Assembly (NCBI GenBank): GCA_902789395.1
Contig: CADANY010000016.1
Coordinates: forward strand, 1 to 64,000
Origin: an uncultured Bacteroidia bacterium
GTDB lineage: Bacteria; Bacteroidota; Bacteroidia; Bacteroidales; UBA932
Direction: 5' to 3'
Length of the DNA stretch: 64,000 bases
A model generated the notes under the pieces. The model searched no databases and was not told the origin of the DNA. It saw only the letters and a program-made list of their open reading frames with translations. The translations under genes were made by a program, and so were the position numbers. This document shows, one piece after another, positions 17,565-26,445 of this stretch (positions are counted from its first letter, which is position 1; each line of letters begins with the position of its first letter).

Positions 17565-18170
17565 ATGGATAAAAAAAGTTATGCATTTGGAATGAGCCTG
17601 GCCGGGAACCTGCTTTCTTCCGGAGTCCACGGGCTTGAATTTGACGATTTTGTCGCCGGAATGAAGGCGCTCCTCCAGGGAGAACGGCCGCTTCTGTCGG
17701 TGGAAGAAGCCGGAGAGGCTCTTGAACAGTTCTACGCCGAAATGGAAGCCGAGCAGCGCGAAAGATCAGCCGTCGCGGGTGCCGCAGCGAAAGAGGAAGG
17801 AGAAAAGTTCCTCGCGTCGGTTGCCAAGGAAGAAGGTGTCCGCAAGACCGCAAGCGGTCTGATGTACAAGGTGATCAAAGAAGGGACCGGCCGCAAACCG
17901 AAGGCGACCTCCCAGGTCCGTTGCCATTATGAGGGAACCTTCCCGAACGGTCAGATCTTCGACAGCTCCTACAAGCGGGGCGAGCCTGCCGTCTTCGGCC
18001 TCAATCAGGTTATCAAAGGCTGGACGGAAGGTCTGCAATTGATGGCGGAAGGAGCCAAATACGAGCTCTACCTCCCCTATCACCTGGCTTACGGAGAAAG
18101 CGGAGCCGGCGGAGCGATTCCTCCGTACAGTGCACTTAAATTCGTCGTCGAACTGATCGAGGTCCTCTGA
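17565..18170 (+). CDS. FKBP-type peptidyl-prolyl cis-trans isomerase
   Basis: 201 residues: an N-terminal helical dimerisation domain of the FKBP_N type (YAFGMSLAGNLLSSGV, about 5-80), an Ala/Glu-rich linker and a C-terminal FKBP domain (about 105-201) with VRCHYEGTFPNGQIFDSSY, GWTEGLQLMAEG and YGESGAGGAIPP, which form the proline-binding pocket. No signal peptide is seen, so a cytoplasmic folding role is likely. The frame is open to 17454, but the promoter at 17532 and MDKKSYAFG support this start. The stop overlaps the receptor gene start by one base (TGATG). Confidence 0.9.
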   Translation: MDKKSYAFGMSLAGNLLSSGVHGLEFDDFVAGMKALLQGERPLLSVEEAGEALEQFYAEMEAEQRERSAVAGAAAKEEGEKFLASVAKEEGVRKTASGLMYKVIKEGTGRKPKATSQVRCHYEGTFPNGQIFDSSYKRGEPAVFGLNQVIKGWTEGLQLMAEGAKYELYLPYHLAYGESGAGGAIPPYSALKFVVELIEVL

Positions 18171-20152
18171 TGATTTGCGCCGCCACCCTGCTGGCTCTGA
18201 CCTTATCCGCTTCCTCCTTGCAGGGAGCGGATTCGTTACGTGCCTCCCGGGTAACGGCACTTCGTCAGGTAACAGTCGCTCCCCCCAGCGATACGGTCCG
18301 ATCCTTCCGGCTCCACGCCGGGACCGACGTCGCAGAAGCGCTTCGGGGATCCGGGGCCTTGATGATCAAGGACTATGGCGGGATCGGCGGTCTGAAGACC
18401 GTCAATATCCGGAGCCTCGGCAGCGCCCATACCGGGGTATTCCTGGACGGGATCGCCGTCGAGGACGCCCAGAACATGCAGGTCGACTTCGGGCGGTTTT
18501 CGACGGACGACCTACGCGCCGTCGAGGTCTATAACGGGCAGAAAAGCGGGCGTTTGATGAGCGCGAAAGAGTACGGGAGCGCCTCGGCCGTCTACCTCGA
18601 AACGGCCCGTCCCGGAAAGAACCGGACCCTGGTTCGCCTTCGCGGCGGGTCATTCGGGACGGTCAGCCCTTCCTTGACCTGGGAACGTAAACTCGGCGAA
18701 AAAACGGCGCTCCGCCTCTCTGCCGAGGCCCTCCGATCAACCGGAAAATACCGGTTCCATGTCTCCCGTTATCTCGAAGGAGAAGACGGCATGGTCAGGG
18801 GATATGATACCGTCATGGTCCGCCGGAACGGAGACGTCAGCCGGTTCCGGGGCGAAGGACAGCTTTTCGGATCCATCCCGGGCGGGGACTGGCAGATCCG
18901 CGGATCAATCCTGTCCATGGAACGGGGTTTCCCGGGTCCCGTTGTCCGCCGTCCGTCCGTCTTTCCCCTCAGCGCCGAACGGCAGGAAGACCGTGCGGGC
19001 TTCATCCAGGGTCTTCTCCGGAAATCCATTTCCGACCGGTACGCACTCGCCCTCCGCTTCAAGGCGGAAGACATCCGGACCCATTACTCGACCCACCCGG
19101 AAATCAATCCCGCCGCCCTTCCTTTTGACAATCACTACCATCAGCAGTCGGCCTATCTGTCCCTCGCCCACTGCTTTTCCTCCGGCAGCCCCCTGACTTT
19201 CCATCTGGCGACGGACGCCCAGTTCAACCGGCTGACGGCCGATATCGCCCAATTCGCAGCCCCGTCCCGGCTGACCCTTTTCGGCGGGGGCGGGGCGGAC
19301 CTCAATCTCGGGAAATTCCGCATTTCCGGAAACATTCTCTATACTGGCGCTTCCGACCGCTATCAGAATGAGGCCGGCGGATTCAGTCTCGAGAGCTCCT
19401 GGCGTGACGCCTGGAGCCCCTCCCTGATCCTTTGCTATGAGCCTCTGGAGGAGACGGTTCTGACCGCTTTCACGAAACGTTCCTACCGGCTTCCCTCCTT
19501 CAATGATCTCTATTACACGCTGGTCGGAAACAGCCGGCTCCGCCCGGAGAATGCCGTCCAGGCAGGAATAGGCATCCGTTCGAGCCGAACCTTTCCGGAG
19601 GGATGGTCCCTGGGCTTCCGTGCGGATGGATTCGCCAACAGCGTCACGGACAAAATCATTGCCGTCCCGACGGCGAACCAGTTCCGATGGACCCTGTACA
19701 ATATCGGGAAGGTCGGCATCCTCGGGGCGGACCTGGGGCTCGACCTCCGGTGGAAAGGAGCTGCGGAAGCGGGACTCTCGGCCCGGTACACCTTCCAAAA
19801 GGCCCTCGACCGGTCCCGGCCCGGATCCATCACCTACGGCAACCAGATCCCCTATATTCCGGTCCACAGCGGTTCGCTGACCTTCGACTTCCAATGGAAC
19901 GGTCTGACGGCGGAATGCGTGACGGTCCTGACGGGGAAACGGTTTTCTTCCAGCGCCAACATCGACGATTATGCCGTAGCCCCCTGGGTTACGAGCGACC
20001 TGCATCTGGCAAAGGTTTTCTCCCTTCCCCGGGATCGATCCCTGGCCTTACGCCTGAACCTGAACAACCTGCTCGGACAGCAATATGAGATAGTCCAAGG
20101 CTATCCGATGCCCGGTTTCAATGTGATCGGGTGCGTGGAAATCGCCTTTTAG
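18170..20152 (+). CDS. BtuB-like TonB-dependent outer membrane receptor
   Basis: 660-residue outer membrane transporter: signal peptide (about 1-20), plug domain (VNIRSLGSAHTGVFLDGIAV ... VEVYNGQKSG) and a 22-strand-type barrel ending in an aromatic residue (IGCVEIAF). It lacks the N-terminal carboxypeptidase-like domain of SusC proteins and has the compact size of BtuB. The next gene is a BtuG-like lipoprotein, so cobamide (vitamin B12) uptake is the best guess. No cobalamin riboswitch is seen; the gene begins on the FKBP stop codon, so it is co-expressed with FKBP. Confidence 0.82.
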   Translation: MICAATLLALTLSASSLQGADSLRASRVTALRQVTVAPPSDTVRSFRLHAGTDVAEALRGSGALMIKDYGGIGGLKTVNIRSLGSAHTGVFLDGIAVEDAQNMQVDFGRFSTDDLRAVEVYNGQKSGRLMSAKEYGSASAVYLETARPGKNRTLVRLRGGSFGTVSPSLTWERKLGEKTALRLSAEALRSTGKYRFHVSRYLEGEDGMVRGYDTVMVRRNGDVSRFRGEGQLFGSIPGGDWQIRGSILSMERGFPGPVVRRPSVFPLSAERQEDRAGFIQGLLRKSISDRYALALRFKAEDIRTHYSTHPEINPAALPFDNHYHQQSAYLSLAHCFSSGSPLTFHLATDAQFNRLTADIAQFAAPSRLTLFGGGGADLNLGKFRISGNILYTGASDRYQNEAGGFSLESSWRDAWSPSLILCYEPLEETVLTAFTKRSYRLPSFNDLYYTLVGNSRLRPENAVQAGIGIRSSRTFPEGWSLGFRADGFANSVTDKIIAVPTANQFRWTLYNIGKVGILGADLGLDLRWKGAAEAGLSARYTFQKALDRSRPGSITYGNQIPYIPVHSGSLTFDFQWNGLTAECVTVLTGKRFSSSANIDDYAVAPWVTSDLHLAKVFSLPRDRSLALRLNLNNLLGQQYEIVQGYPMPGFNVIGCVEIAF

Positions 20153-20176
20153 TTTTCTTTTCACGCAGGATTCTGC

Positions 20177-20184
20177 TATCTTTG
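20177..20184 (+). promoter_or_regulatory. -7 box before the BtuG-like lipoprotein gene
   Basis: TATCTTTG, 22 bases before the ATG at 20206, in the short gap after the receptor gene. The -33 region is only T-rich. It may give the lipoprotein extra expression independent of the FKBP promoter. Confidence 0.45.
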
Positions 20185-20205
20185 CAATACATAACCATAC
20201 CTATT

Positions 20206-21447
20206 ATGAATTGGAAAACACTGCTGGTTTTCAGCGGCATCCTGGTCTGTGCGGCCACCGGATGCAGAAAGGATCCCATCGTCGATCCTTTGCCTGTCGC
20301 CTCCGAGGATGAGGACCTCGCGGGCGAGTCTGTAACAGTAGGTGAAACGGGCTTCTTCACTAAACTCTTCGTACTCAACGAAGGGAAGATGGGCACCAAC
20401 AACGCCACGCTGGATTTCTTCCGTTTCTCCAACGGAAAGTACGTCAGAAACGCATTCGACAAAATGAACCCCTCCCAGCCCCTCGGACTAGGAGATGTCG
20501 GAAACGACGTAAAACTTTGTGATGGGAAAATCTGGGCCGTAATGAACAACTCCGGACTTGTCGAAGTTATCGATGCGTTCAACGAACGGCATATCGCCAC
20601 GATTCCCGTCAGGACTCCCAGGAACATCGCCTTTGACGGATCCTACGCTTATGTAACCTCTTATGCGGGAGCCTTCGTCAACTATCTGGCAGACTATTCA
20701 GTCGGAGAGCACCTGATCTGCAAGGGACGGGTCTACAAGATCAACCGGACGACCTATTCGGTCATCGATTCCGTCGATGTCGGATACCAGCCGGAAGGTA
20801 TCGCCTGCCATGACGGACGGATCTATGTCGCCAACAGCGGCGGACTCTCTTATGCAATCACCTACCAGTACGAATCAACCGTCAGTGTCATCGATGCCGG
20901 ATCCTTCCAGGAAATCGGATCCGTCGAGGTCGCCCCGAATCTTAAGGATGTCTTTGCCGATCCGGACGGGAATATCTATGTCACCAGTTTCGGAGATTAT
21001 TTCATGAACCACTCCGGTATTTATTCCTTCAAGCCCGGCGATACGAAAGCGAAAAGAATCAGCACGGAAGGGATCGGCTGCAATATGACCTGTGCCACTC
21101 TCTCCCAACGTCCCGGAAACCCGGTAGCCGCCGGCAGCGAAGTCTTTGTCATCGGAACAGATGACGAATGGAACTGGGATCCGGCGGCAGAGAAGCATTA
21201 CTACCTCTACTCAGTCAGCGGAGGAAACAAGGTCACCCGGTATCCGGCCTTTCGATTTGACGGTGACATTCCTTACGGGATCTGTGCCGCTGCGGAAGGC
21301 AACGGGACACTCAAATACCTGTTTGTCGGCGACGCCGTCGACTATATCAACCCCGGAGCAGTTTCCTGCTACGCTGCCCAGGAAAAATTCACGCGCCTCT
21401 GGTCGACCACTTCCGGTGTCGATCCCGGCCATTTTTGCCTCTATTAA
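20206..21447 (+). CDS. BtuG-like surface lipoprotein with beta-propeller (DUF5074/YncE type)
   Basis: 413 residues. A lipoprotein signal ends in VCAATGC (lipid Cys near residue 20). The body is a seven-bladed-propeller type with repeated YVNSG/VAN-like strands (IAFDGSYAYVTSY, EGIACHDGRIYVANSG, KDVFADPDGNIYVTSF). Proteins of this architecture next to BtuB receptors in Bacteroides (BtuG) capture vitamin B12 on the cell surface with very high affinity; the pairing here supports that role, but no ligand residues can be verified. The frame is open to 20131; the lipoprotein signal fixes the start. Confidence 0.72.
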   Translation: MNWKTLLVFSGILVCAATGCRKDPIVDPLPVASEDEDLAGESVTVGETGFFTKLFVLNEGKMGTNNATLDFFRFSNGKYVRNAFDKMNPSQPLGLGDVGNDVKLCDGKIWAVMNNSGLVEVIDAFNERHIATIPVRTPRNIAFDGSYAYVTSYAGAFVNYLADYSVGEHLICKGRVYKINRTTYSVIDSVDVGYQPEGIACHDGRIYVANSGGLSYAITYQYESTVSVIDAGSFQEIGSVEVAPNLKDVFADPDGNIYVTSFGDYFMNHSGIYSFKPGDTKAKRISTEGIGCNMTCATLSQRPGNPVAAGSEVFVIGTDDEWNWDPAAEKHYYLYSVSGGNKVTRYPAFRFDGDIPYGICAAAEGNGTLKYLFVGDAVDYINPGAVSCYAAQEKFTRLWSTTSGVDPGHFCLY

Positions 21448-21451
21448 TACG

Positions 21452-22204
21452 ATGATCGGTATTTTCGATTCAGGCTCCGGCGGCATGTCCGTTTTCAAGG
21501 AAATCGTCCGTCTGCTCCCCGAGGAAAAGTATGTCTACTTCTCGGACAATGCGCATTGCCCCTACGGGGAAAAGACGGCCGCATATATCCAGGACAGAGC
21601 CCGGCACATCGCAGCCCTTCTGATCGGGAAAGGCTGCAGGATCATTGTCGTCGCCTGCAACACCGCGACGGCAGCCGCCATCCGGACGCTTCGGGAAGAA
21701 TTCCCGGAGACTCCCTTCATTGGAATGGAGCCCGCCGTTAAGCCGGCCGCCCTGGGGACGAAGACAGGAGTCATCGGCGTCCTAGCCACAGCCGGGACGC
21801 TCAAAGGATCGAAATACCTCAACACAAGGGGGCTCTACCAAGATGATGTCCGCATCGTCGAACATGTCGGGGAAGGCTTTGTAGAGCTGGTTGAAAAAGG
21901 GATTTTCTCAGGTCCGGAAGCAGAAGAGACCGTCGGAAAAAGTCTTCGGCCCCTTCTCGAAGAAGGCGCCGATACGATTGTTCTCGGATGTACCCACTAT
22001 CCTTTCCTCAGGGATACGATTCAGTCCATCGCCGGGGACGACGTGCGGATTATCGATCCGGCCCCGGCTGTGGCACGCCAGACCCGGAAAATCATGATAG
22101 AAAGGGAGCTTTGCGATCCATCCGGATATGGAATCGAAATCCTGTCATCCGGCGATCCCGCATCCGTCTCCCGGATTTATGATCTTGTCAAACCCGAGCC
22201 TTAA
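21452..22204 (+). CDS. murI: Glutamate racemase
   Basis: 250 residues; converts L-Glu to D-Glu for peptidoglycan precursors. The two catalytic Cys segments are VVACNTATAAA and VLGCTHYPFL, and the N terminus IGIFDSGSGGMSV is the family signature. The frame is open far upstream (21146), but the conserved N terminus fixes the start, five bases after the lipoprotein stop. It is the last gene of the plus-strand operon, followed by a strong terminator. Confidence 0.96.
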   Translation: MIGIFDSGSGGMSVFKEIVRLLPEEKYVYFSDNAHCPYGEKTAAYIQDRARHIAALLIGKGCRIIVVACNTATAAAIRTLREEFPETPFIGMEPAVKPAALGTKTGVIGVLATAGTLKGSKYLNTRGLYQDDVRIVEHVGEGFVELVEKGIFSGPEAEETVGKSLRPLLEEGADTIVLGCTHYPFLRDTIQSIAGDDVRIIDPAPAVARQTRKIMIERELCDPSGYGIEILSSGDPASVSRIYDLVKPEP

Positions 22205-22213
22205 TAACATCGA

Positions 22214-22249
22214 ACCGGGCGGCCCTTCGAGGACCGCCCGGTCTTTTTT
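22214..22249 (+). terminator. Intrinsic terminator after murI
   Basis: Stem ACCGGGCGG (22214-22222) / CCGCCCGGT (22234-22242), followed by TTTTTT. It lies 10 bases after the murI stop. Confidence 0.9.
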
Positions 22250-22266
22250 CGTTTGATTCCGGAATA

Positions 22267-23847
22267 TTACCGGTAAGGATTGTATTTGTTGTAAAGGTCG
22301 CCGTACATCTGTCCGAGAACCTCGAGGTAAGGCTGTGATTCGAAGAGCATCGTACGATAGACCGTATTGTCTACCAGATAGTACTCAACTCCGTTCATCA
22401 CGATTGTCTCATAGTCTTCCGGGAGCGAAGTCACAAGGGCTCCGGCCGGAGGGATGATGACGGTATACTGACCGTTCTGCTCGACGTAGAAGACGCCGTC
22501 CTGATAGAAGTACTCGGAATTGGCATAAGCATAGCTTTGGACCAGTCCGAGACTGTTGGCAATCTCGTATGCAGAGAGGGCACGGGAAGAATTGAGCGCA
22601 TAACTCGCATTCTGGCGTGCGATGGCTGCATTGTTCTGGGCGATGATCCGGTTCTGGGCCGCAATCGTCTCATAATTGTCAAATACCGTCCGGTAGGTCC
22701 AGTACGGATCCGAGCAATAGTAGGAGAAGCGGACCGAGTTGAAGATCGCCCTGTCGATCGCCCTGTCGATCAGCGTCCCGAAAGGAGGACGGCAGACGAC
22801 GTAGACATTGCCGAAGAGCCTGTAGTAGATTCCGTTGTAGAGGTAGTAATCGATCCCCCAGTGACGGAGCCTGCGATAACGCGGAGGAATATAGTTCACG
22901 CGGAAACCGTAGTAGTGCGGATGATCTGCATAGAAGTGGTAGGGCCTGTCGTAGGAGAGGAAGCCTCTCGAACGGGGCGGTACGCGGTGCAGGTCATGGT
23001 GATCGTCCAGCATGAACTCGTGATCGTTGTAGCGGTAATTACCGCCCCTGTCACGATAGTTGTCCATCGGCTGACGGGTCGCCGCATCATTGGAAACATT
23101 CCCTCCGGAAAGTCCCTGGCGGGTCACGTTCGAGTTCTCGCGGAGGGTTCCGCCGGTCGAACGGACGGTCGTTCCGGACTGGGTGGCGCGGGAGACATTC
23201 GCATTCTGGCGGGCAGTCGTTGCCGACTGGGTAGCGGTGCCGGTAGCACGGGATGTGGTTCCGGAAGAGCGCACGGTCGAACCGGACTGGGTCGCACGGG
23301 AAGTCGTACCGCTCTGACGGGACGTCGTCGTGCTCTGACGGGTCGTCGAACCGGACTGAGTTGCACGGGAAGTCGTGCCGCTCTGGCGGGACGTCGAACC
23401 GGACTGGGTCGCACGGGAAGTCGTGCCGCTCTGGCGGGACGTCGTCGTGCTCTGACGGGTCGTCGTACCGGACTGGGTTGCACGGGAAGTCGTGCCGCTC
23501 TGACGGGTCGTCGAGCCGGACTGGGTTGCACGGGAAGTCGTGCCGCTCTGGCGGGACGTCGTCGTGCTCTGACGGGTCGTCGTACCCTGACGGGAGCTGG
23601 AACGGGAAGGAGCATTATAGGAAACGGACCGGGAAGAAGATCCGGAAGAAACTCTTGAAGAACTTCTTGAGGAACTGCCGGAAGAACTGCGGACCGAAGT
23701 AGAGGAAGAGCCTCTGGACGTCGACGACGTAGTGGCACGGGAAGATGAAGAGCCGCCTCTTCTCGTCTGCTGGGCGAAAGCCGAAGGATTGAAAACCAGG
23801 GCCGTCGTCACCAGGATCGCTGCTGCAAGTGTAGTAAATCTTCTCAT
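22267..23847 (-). CDS. Secreted repeat-rich protein with C-terminal DUF6515-like domain
   Basis: 526 residues. A signal peptide (about 1-25) is followed by about 230 residues of Ser/Thr/Arg/Gln low-complexity sequence built on an eight-residue theme (QSGTTSRA, TQSGSTTR). After that comes a Tyr/Arg/His-rich part (YHFYADHPHYYGFRVNYIPP) and a C-terminal domain that resembles DUF6515 (PEDYETIVMNGVEYYLVDNT). Function is unknown; a basic, surface-exposed stalk is one reading. The repeat DNA (plus about 23130-23590) is prone to slippage, so length may differ between strains. Confidence 0.65.
   Translation of the reverse strand: MRRFTTLAAAILVTTALVFNPSAFAQQTRRGGSSSSRATTSSTSRGSSSTSVRSSSGSSSRSSSRVSSGSSSRSVSYNAPSRSSSRQGTTTRQSTTTSRQSGTTSRATQSGSTTRQSGTTSRATQSGTTTRQSTTTSRQSGTTSRATQSGSTSRQSGTTSRATQSGSTTRQSTTTSRQSGTTSRATQSGSTVRSSGTTSRATGTATQSATTARQNANVSRATQSGTTVRSTGGTLRENSNVTRQGLSGGNVSNDAATRQPMDNYRDRGGNYRYNDHEFMLDDHHDLHRVPPRSRGFLSYDRPYHFYADHPHYYGFRVNYIPPRYRRLRHWGIDYYLYNGIYYRLFGNVYVVCRPPFGTLIDRAIDRAIFNSVRFSYYCSDPYWTYRTVFDNYETIAAQNRIIAQNNAAIARQNASYALNSSRALSAYEIANSLGLVQSYAYANSEYFYQDGVFYVEQNGQYTVIIPPAGALVTSLPEDYETIVMNGVEYYLVDNTVYRTMLFESQPYLEVLGQMYGDLYNKYNPYR
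23130..23590 (-). repeat. 24-bp-periodic coding repeats in the DUF6515-like gene
   Basis: Imperfect direct repeats encode the QSGTTSRA/TQSGSTTR octapeptide theme. Blocks such as GTGCCGCTCTGGCGGGACGT recur several times with few changes, a pattern of recent slippage or unequal exchange. Confidence 0.8.
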
Positions 23848-23865
23848 GACTCGTTATGTTTTAAG

Positions 23866-25113
23866 TTATTCGTATAGGTAGTATTTTCGGGAAAGTTTCT
23901 TGAAATCCTCAACATCCTTTTCCCAATAGGATTTGATGTCTTCGACTTTCAGTCGCTTTCCGAAATTCTCTCTTACATAATCCGTACCACAAACGATATC
24001 GAACATTCTTAAACGCCCTGCTTCGACAAAAGGATTACGTTCCGGATAGAGTTCTCCTACCGCCTGCATAACGTAAAACTGAGTCAGCGTGATCTCCGCT
24101 TTTTCATAGTCGGTATAATGGTACTGCACTCCATGGAGGAGTTTCCCGGCACAATTCCCGAAGAACGGCTTATAATGGATCGTCCGGAAGGCAACACCCG
24201 GAATGGCATAACTGTCAAGCTTGTCTTTCAGCGCATCCGCATCAATCCATTCTGCTCCGAACACTTCGAACGGCAGCGTATATCCGATACCGATATTCAG
24301 GAAATTCTGGAATTCTCCGGCAATACCGGAGGACGGATAGGCAATCGATGACTGAACCGCCGGGATATTGGGGGATGGGAGGATCCATGGAAGACCGGTT
24401 TCGGAATACGTCATGTTCCGGTGCCATCCTTCCATCGGGATAACCGTCAGCTTGCAGGACAGAGGGTCTTCATCCCCTTTCTCTCCCCTGTTCAGGCCTT
24501 CTTCATTGATCAGGATGGCCAGTTCCCCGACCGTAAGTCCATAGACATAAGGAATCTTGAATTCGCTGACAAAGGAATGGAACCCGGGCTCCACATAACA
24601 GCCCTCAACCTTGTTCCCGCCCAACGGGTTCGGACGGTCTAGGACCATCACCTCGATTCCCTGCTCGGCACAGGCCCGCATGACAAGGCCGAGGGTGCTG
24701 ATGAACGTATAGGAACGGGACCCGATATCCTGGATATCATAGACCATGACGTCGACCCCTTTGAGCATTTCCGGACTGGGCTTGCGGTACTTTCCGTAGA
24801 TGGAATAGACCGGGACGCCCGTTTTGGGATCGGTACCGTCGGTGACCTTCCCCCCTGCATAGACATCCCCGCGGACGCCGTGTTCGGGTCCATAGAGCGC
24901 CACGAGATTGACCTGCGGTGCTTCAAACAGGATATCGATTGTCGAACGGTAACGGCCGTCGATACCGCTCGGATTGGTCACCAGCCCGACCCTTTTCCCG
25001 GCCAGTCCGGGGAAACCGCGGCTCTCAAGGACTTCGATACCCGGGCGGACGCGCGCCTGGGCTGCCAGTGCAAGCGACAGGCCCAAAAGAAAGACAAAAA
25101 GTCTGGTTTTCAT
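23866..25113 (-). CDS. namZ: NamZ-type exo-beta-N-acetylmuramidase (DUF1343)
   Basis: 415 residues with a signal peptide (about 1-20), so periplasmic or secreted. Family signatures include YGPEHGVRGDV, MVYDIQDIGSRSYTF and DRPNPLGG. The characterised member, Bacillus NamZ, releases MurNAc from the non-reducing end of glycan strands; transfer of that activity here is by family. The next genes upstream are an AmpG-like permease and a SpoIID fusion, a setting that supports a role in cell-wall turnover and MurNAc salvage. Confidence 0.88.
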   Translation of the reverse strand: MKTRLFVFLLGLSLALAAQARVRPGIEVLESRGFPGLAGKRVGLVTNPSGIDGRYRSTIDILFEAPQVNLVALYGPEHGVRGDVYAGGKVTDGTDPKTGVPVYSIYGKYRKPSPEMLKGVDVMVYDIQDIGSRSYTFISTLGLVMRACAEQGIEVMVLDRPNPLGGNKVEGCYVEPGFHSFVSEFKIPYVYGLTVGELAILINEEGLNRGEKGDEDPLSCKLTVIPMEGWHRNMTYSETGLPWILPSPNIPAVQSSIAYPSSGIAGEFQNFLNIGIGYTLPFEVFGAEWIDADALKDKLDSYAIPGVAFRTIHYKPFFGNCAGKLLHGVQYHYTDYEKAEITLTQFYVMQAVGELYPERNPFVEAGRLRMFDIVCGTDYVRENFGKRLKVEDIKSYWEKDVEDFKKLSRKYYLYE

Positions 25114-25122
25114 ATTCAGATG

Positions 25123-26445
25123 CTATTTAGATTTTCCAAATTCCGCCGGGACCTTCGATTTGACGATGAAAGTAACGGCGACCGTTGCGATACAACAAGC
25201 CATGACCATCCAGAAGAAGCCTACATATCCAAGCGCCTGCTGGAGCCAGCCGGCAAAGAAACCGGGGATCATCATGCTGAGGGCCATAAAGGCCGTACAA
25301 AGGGCATAATGAGAGGTCTTGAACTCGCCTTCTGACACAAAGATCATGAAAAGCATGTATGCCGTAAAGCCGAAACCGTAACCGAACTGTTCAATGAAGA
25401 CGCAAGTGCTGATCACGGCGATATTGGAAGGCTGGGCCATGCTCAGATAGACGAAAGTCAGACAGGGCAGGGTCATACAGGCCGCCATCGGCCAAAGAGC
25501 CTTCTTCAAGCCCCAACGGGATGCGGCAATGCCGCCGATAATGCCGCCGACGGTCAGTCCGATGATGCCGATGGTCCCGTACACAAGCCCGACGGTCTCG
25601 GTCGAAAGGCCGAGTCCGCCCTCTCCTGCAACCGGATCGAGAAGGAACGGATTGATCATCTTGATCAGGAAAGCCTCCGGCAGGCGGTACAGGAGCATGA
25701 AAACGATGGCCAGCCAGACGAGCGGCTTTTTGAAAAAGGTAACGAAAGTACGGCCGAACTCTCTGAAAATCTCACCGGCAGAGGTCGTTCCGGCAGCCCG
25801 GAGGGAATCGGAGGACGGTTTCGGCAAGACAAAAACGTGATACAGGGTGACCGCTGAGAACATCAGCGCACAGATCACCATCGTCACCATCCAGGCCTTG
25901 GGAATATCGGCATACTTCGTTTCCAAAAGACCGGCGATGACGACCAGAACCCCCTGACCGAAAATAGAAGACAGCCGGTAAAAGGTACTTCGGATACCGA
26001 CAAAGAGGGATTGCTCGCCCTGATTGAGCGCCAGCATATAAAACCCGTCCGCCGCGATATCATGGGTCGCAGAAGCGAAGGCCGTGATCCAGAAGATGAT
26101 CAGCGTCAGGACGAAAAGGGATACCGGGGTATGTCCCGTCGCGATAACATCTGCCGAGGGGTGCGGAAGGGCCAGGGCCGCTCCGATAAAAGTCGCACTG
26201 ACCAGCACCTGCATGGCCAGGACCCACCATCGCTTGGTCTTGATAATATCGACGAAAGGACTCCAGAAGGGTTTAATCACCCACGGGAGATACAGGATAC
26301 TGGTATACGCGGCGATATCGGGGTTCGACATGCCCATCTTCTTGAACATGATCGTCGAGATCGTGTTCACAATGAAATAGGGAATTCCTTCCGCGAAATA
26401 AAGGGTAGGAATCCAAAGCCAGGGAGAGATTCTTGAATGATTCAT
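25123..26445 (-). CDS. AmpG-like MFS permease (muropeptide/amino-sugar importer)
   Basis: 440 residues with about 12 membrane helices. It has the AmpG-type N terminus LYFAEGIPYFIVN and the early loop WVIKPFWSPFVDII. AmpG relatives import GlcNAc-anhydroMurNAc muropeptides into the cytoplasm; this one sits directly between NamZ and the SpoIID fusion, so MurNAc-containing fragments are the likely cargo. Its start overlaps the stop of the SpoIID fusion gene by 4 bases. Confidence 0.85.
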   Translation of the reverse strand: MNHSRISPWLWIPTLYFAEGIPYFIVNTISTIMFKKMGMSNPDIAAYTSILYLPWVIKPFWSPFVDIIKTKRWWVLAMQVLVSATFIGAALALPHPSADVIATGHTPVSLFVLTLIIFWITAFASATHDIAADGFYMLALNQGEQSLFVGIRSTFYRLSSIFGQGVLVVIAGLLETKYADIPKAWMVTMVICALMFSAVTLYHVFVLPKPSSDSLRAAGTTSAGEIFREFGRTFVTFFKKPLVWLAIVFMLLYRLPEAFLIKMINPFLLDPVAGEGGLGLSTETVGLVYGTIGIIGLTVGGIIGGIAASRWGLKKALWPMAACMTLPCLTFVYLSMAQPSNIAVISTCVFIEQFGYGFGFTAYMLFMIFVSEGEFKTSHYALCTAFMALSMMIPGFFAGWLQQALGYVGFFWMVMACCIATVAVTFIVKSKVPAEFGKSK

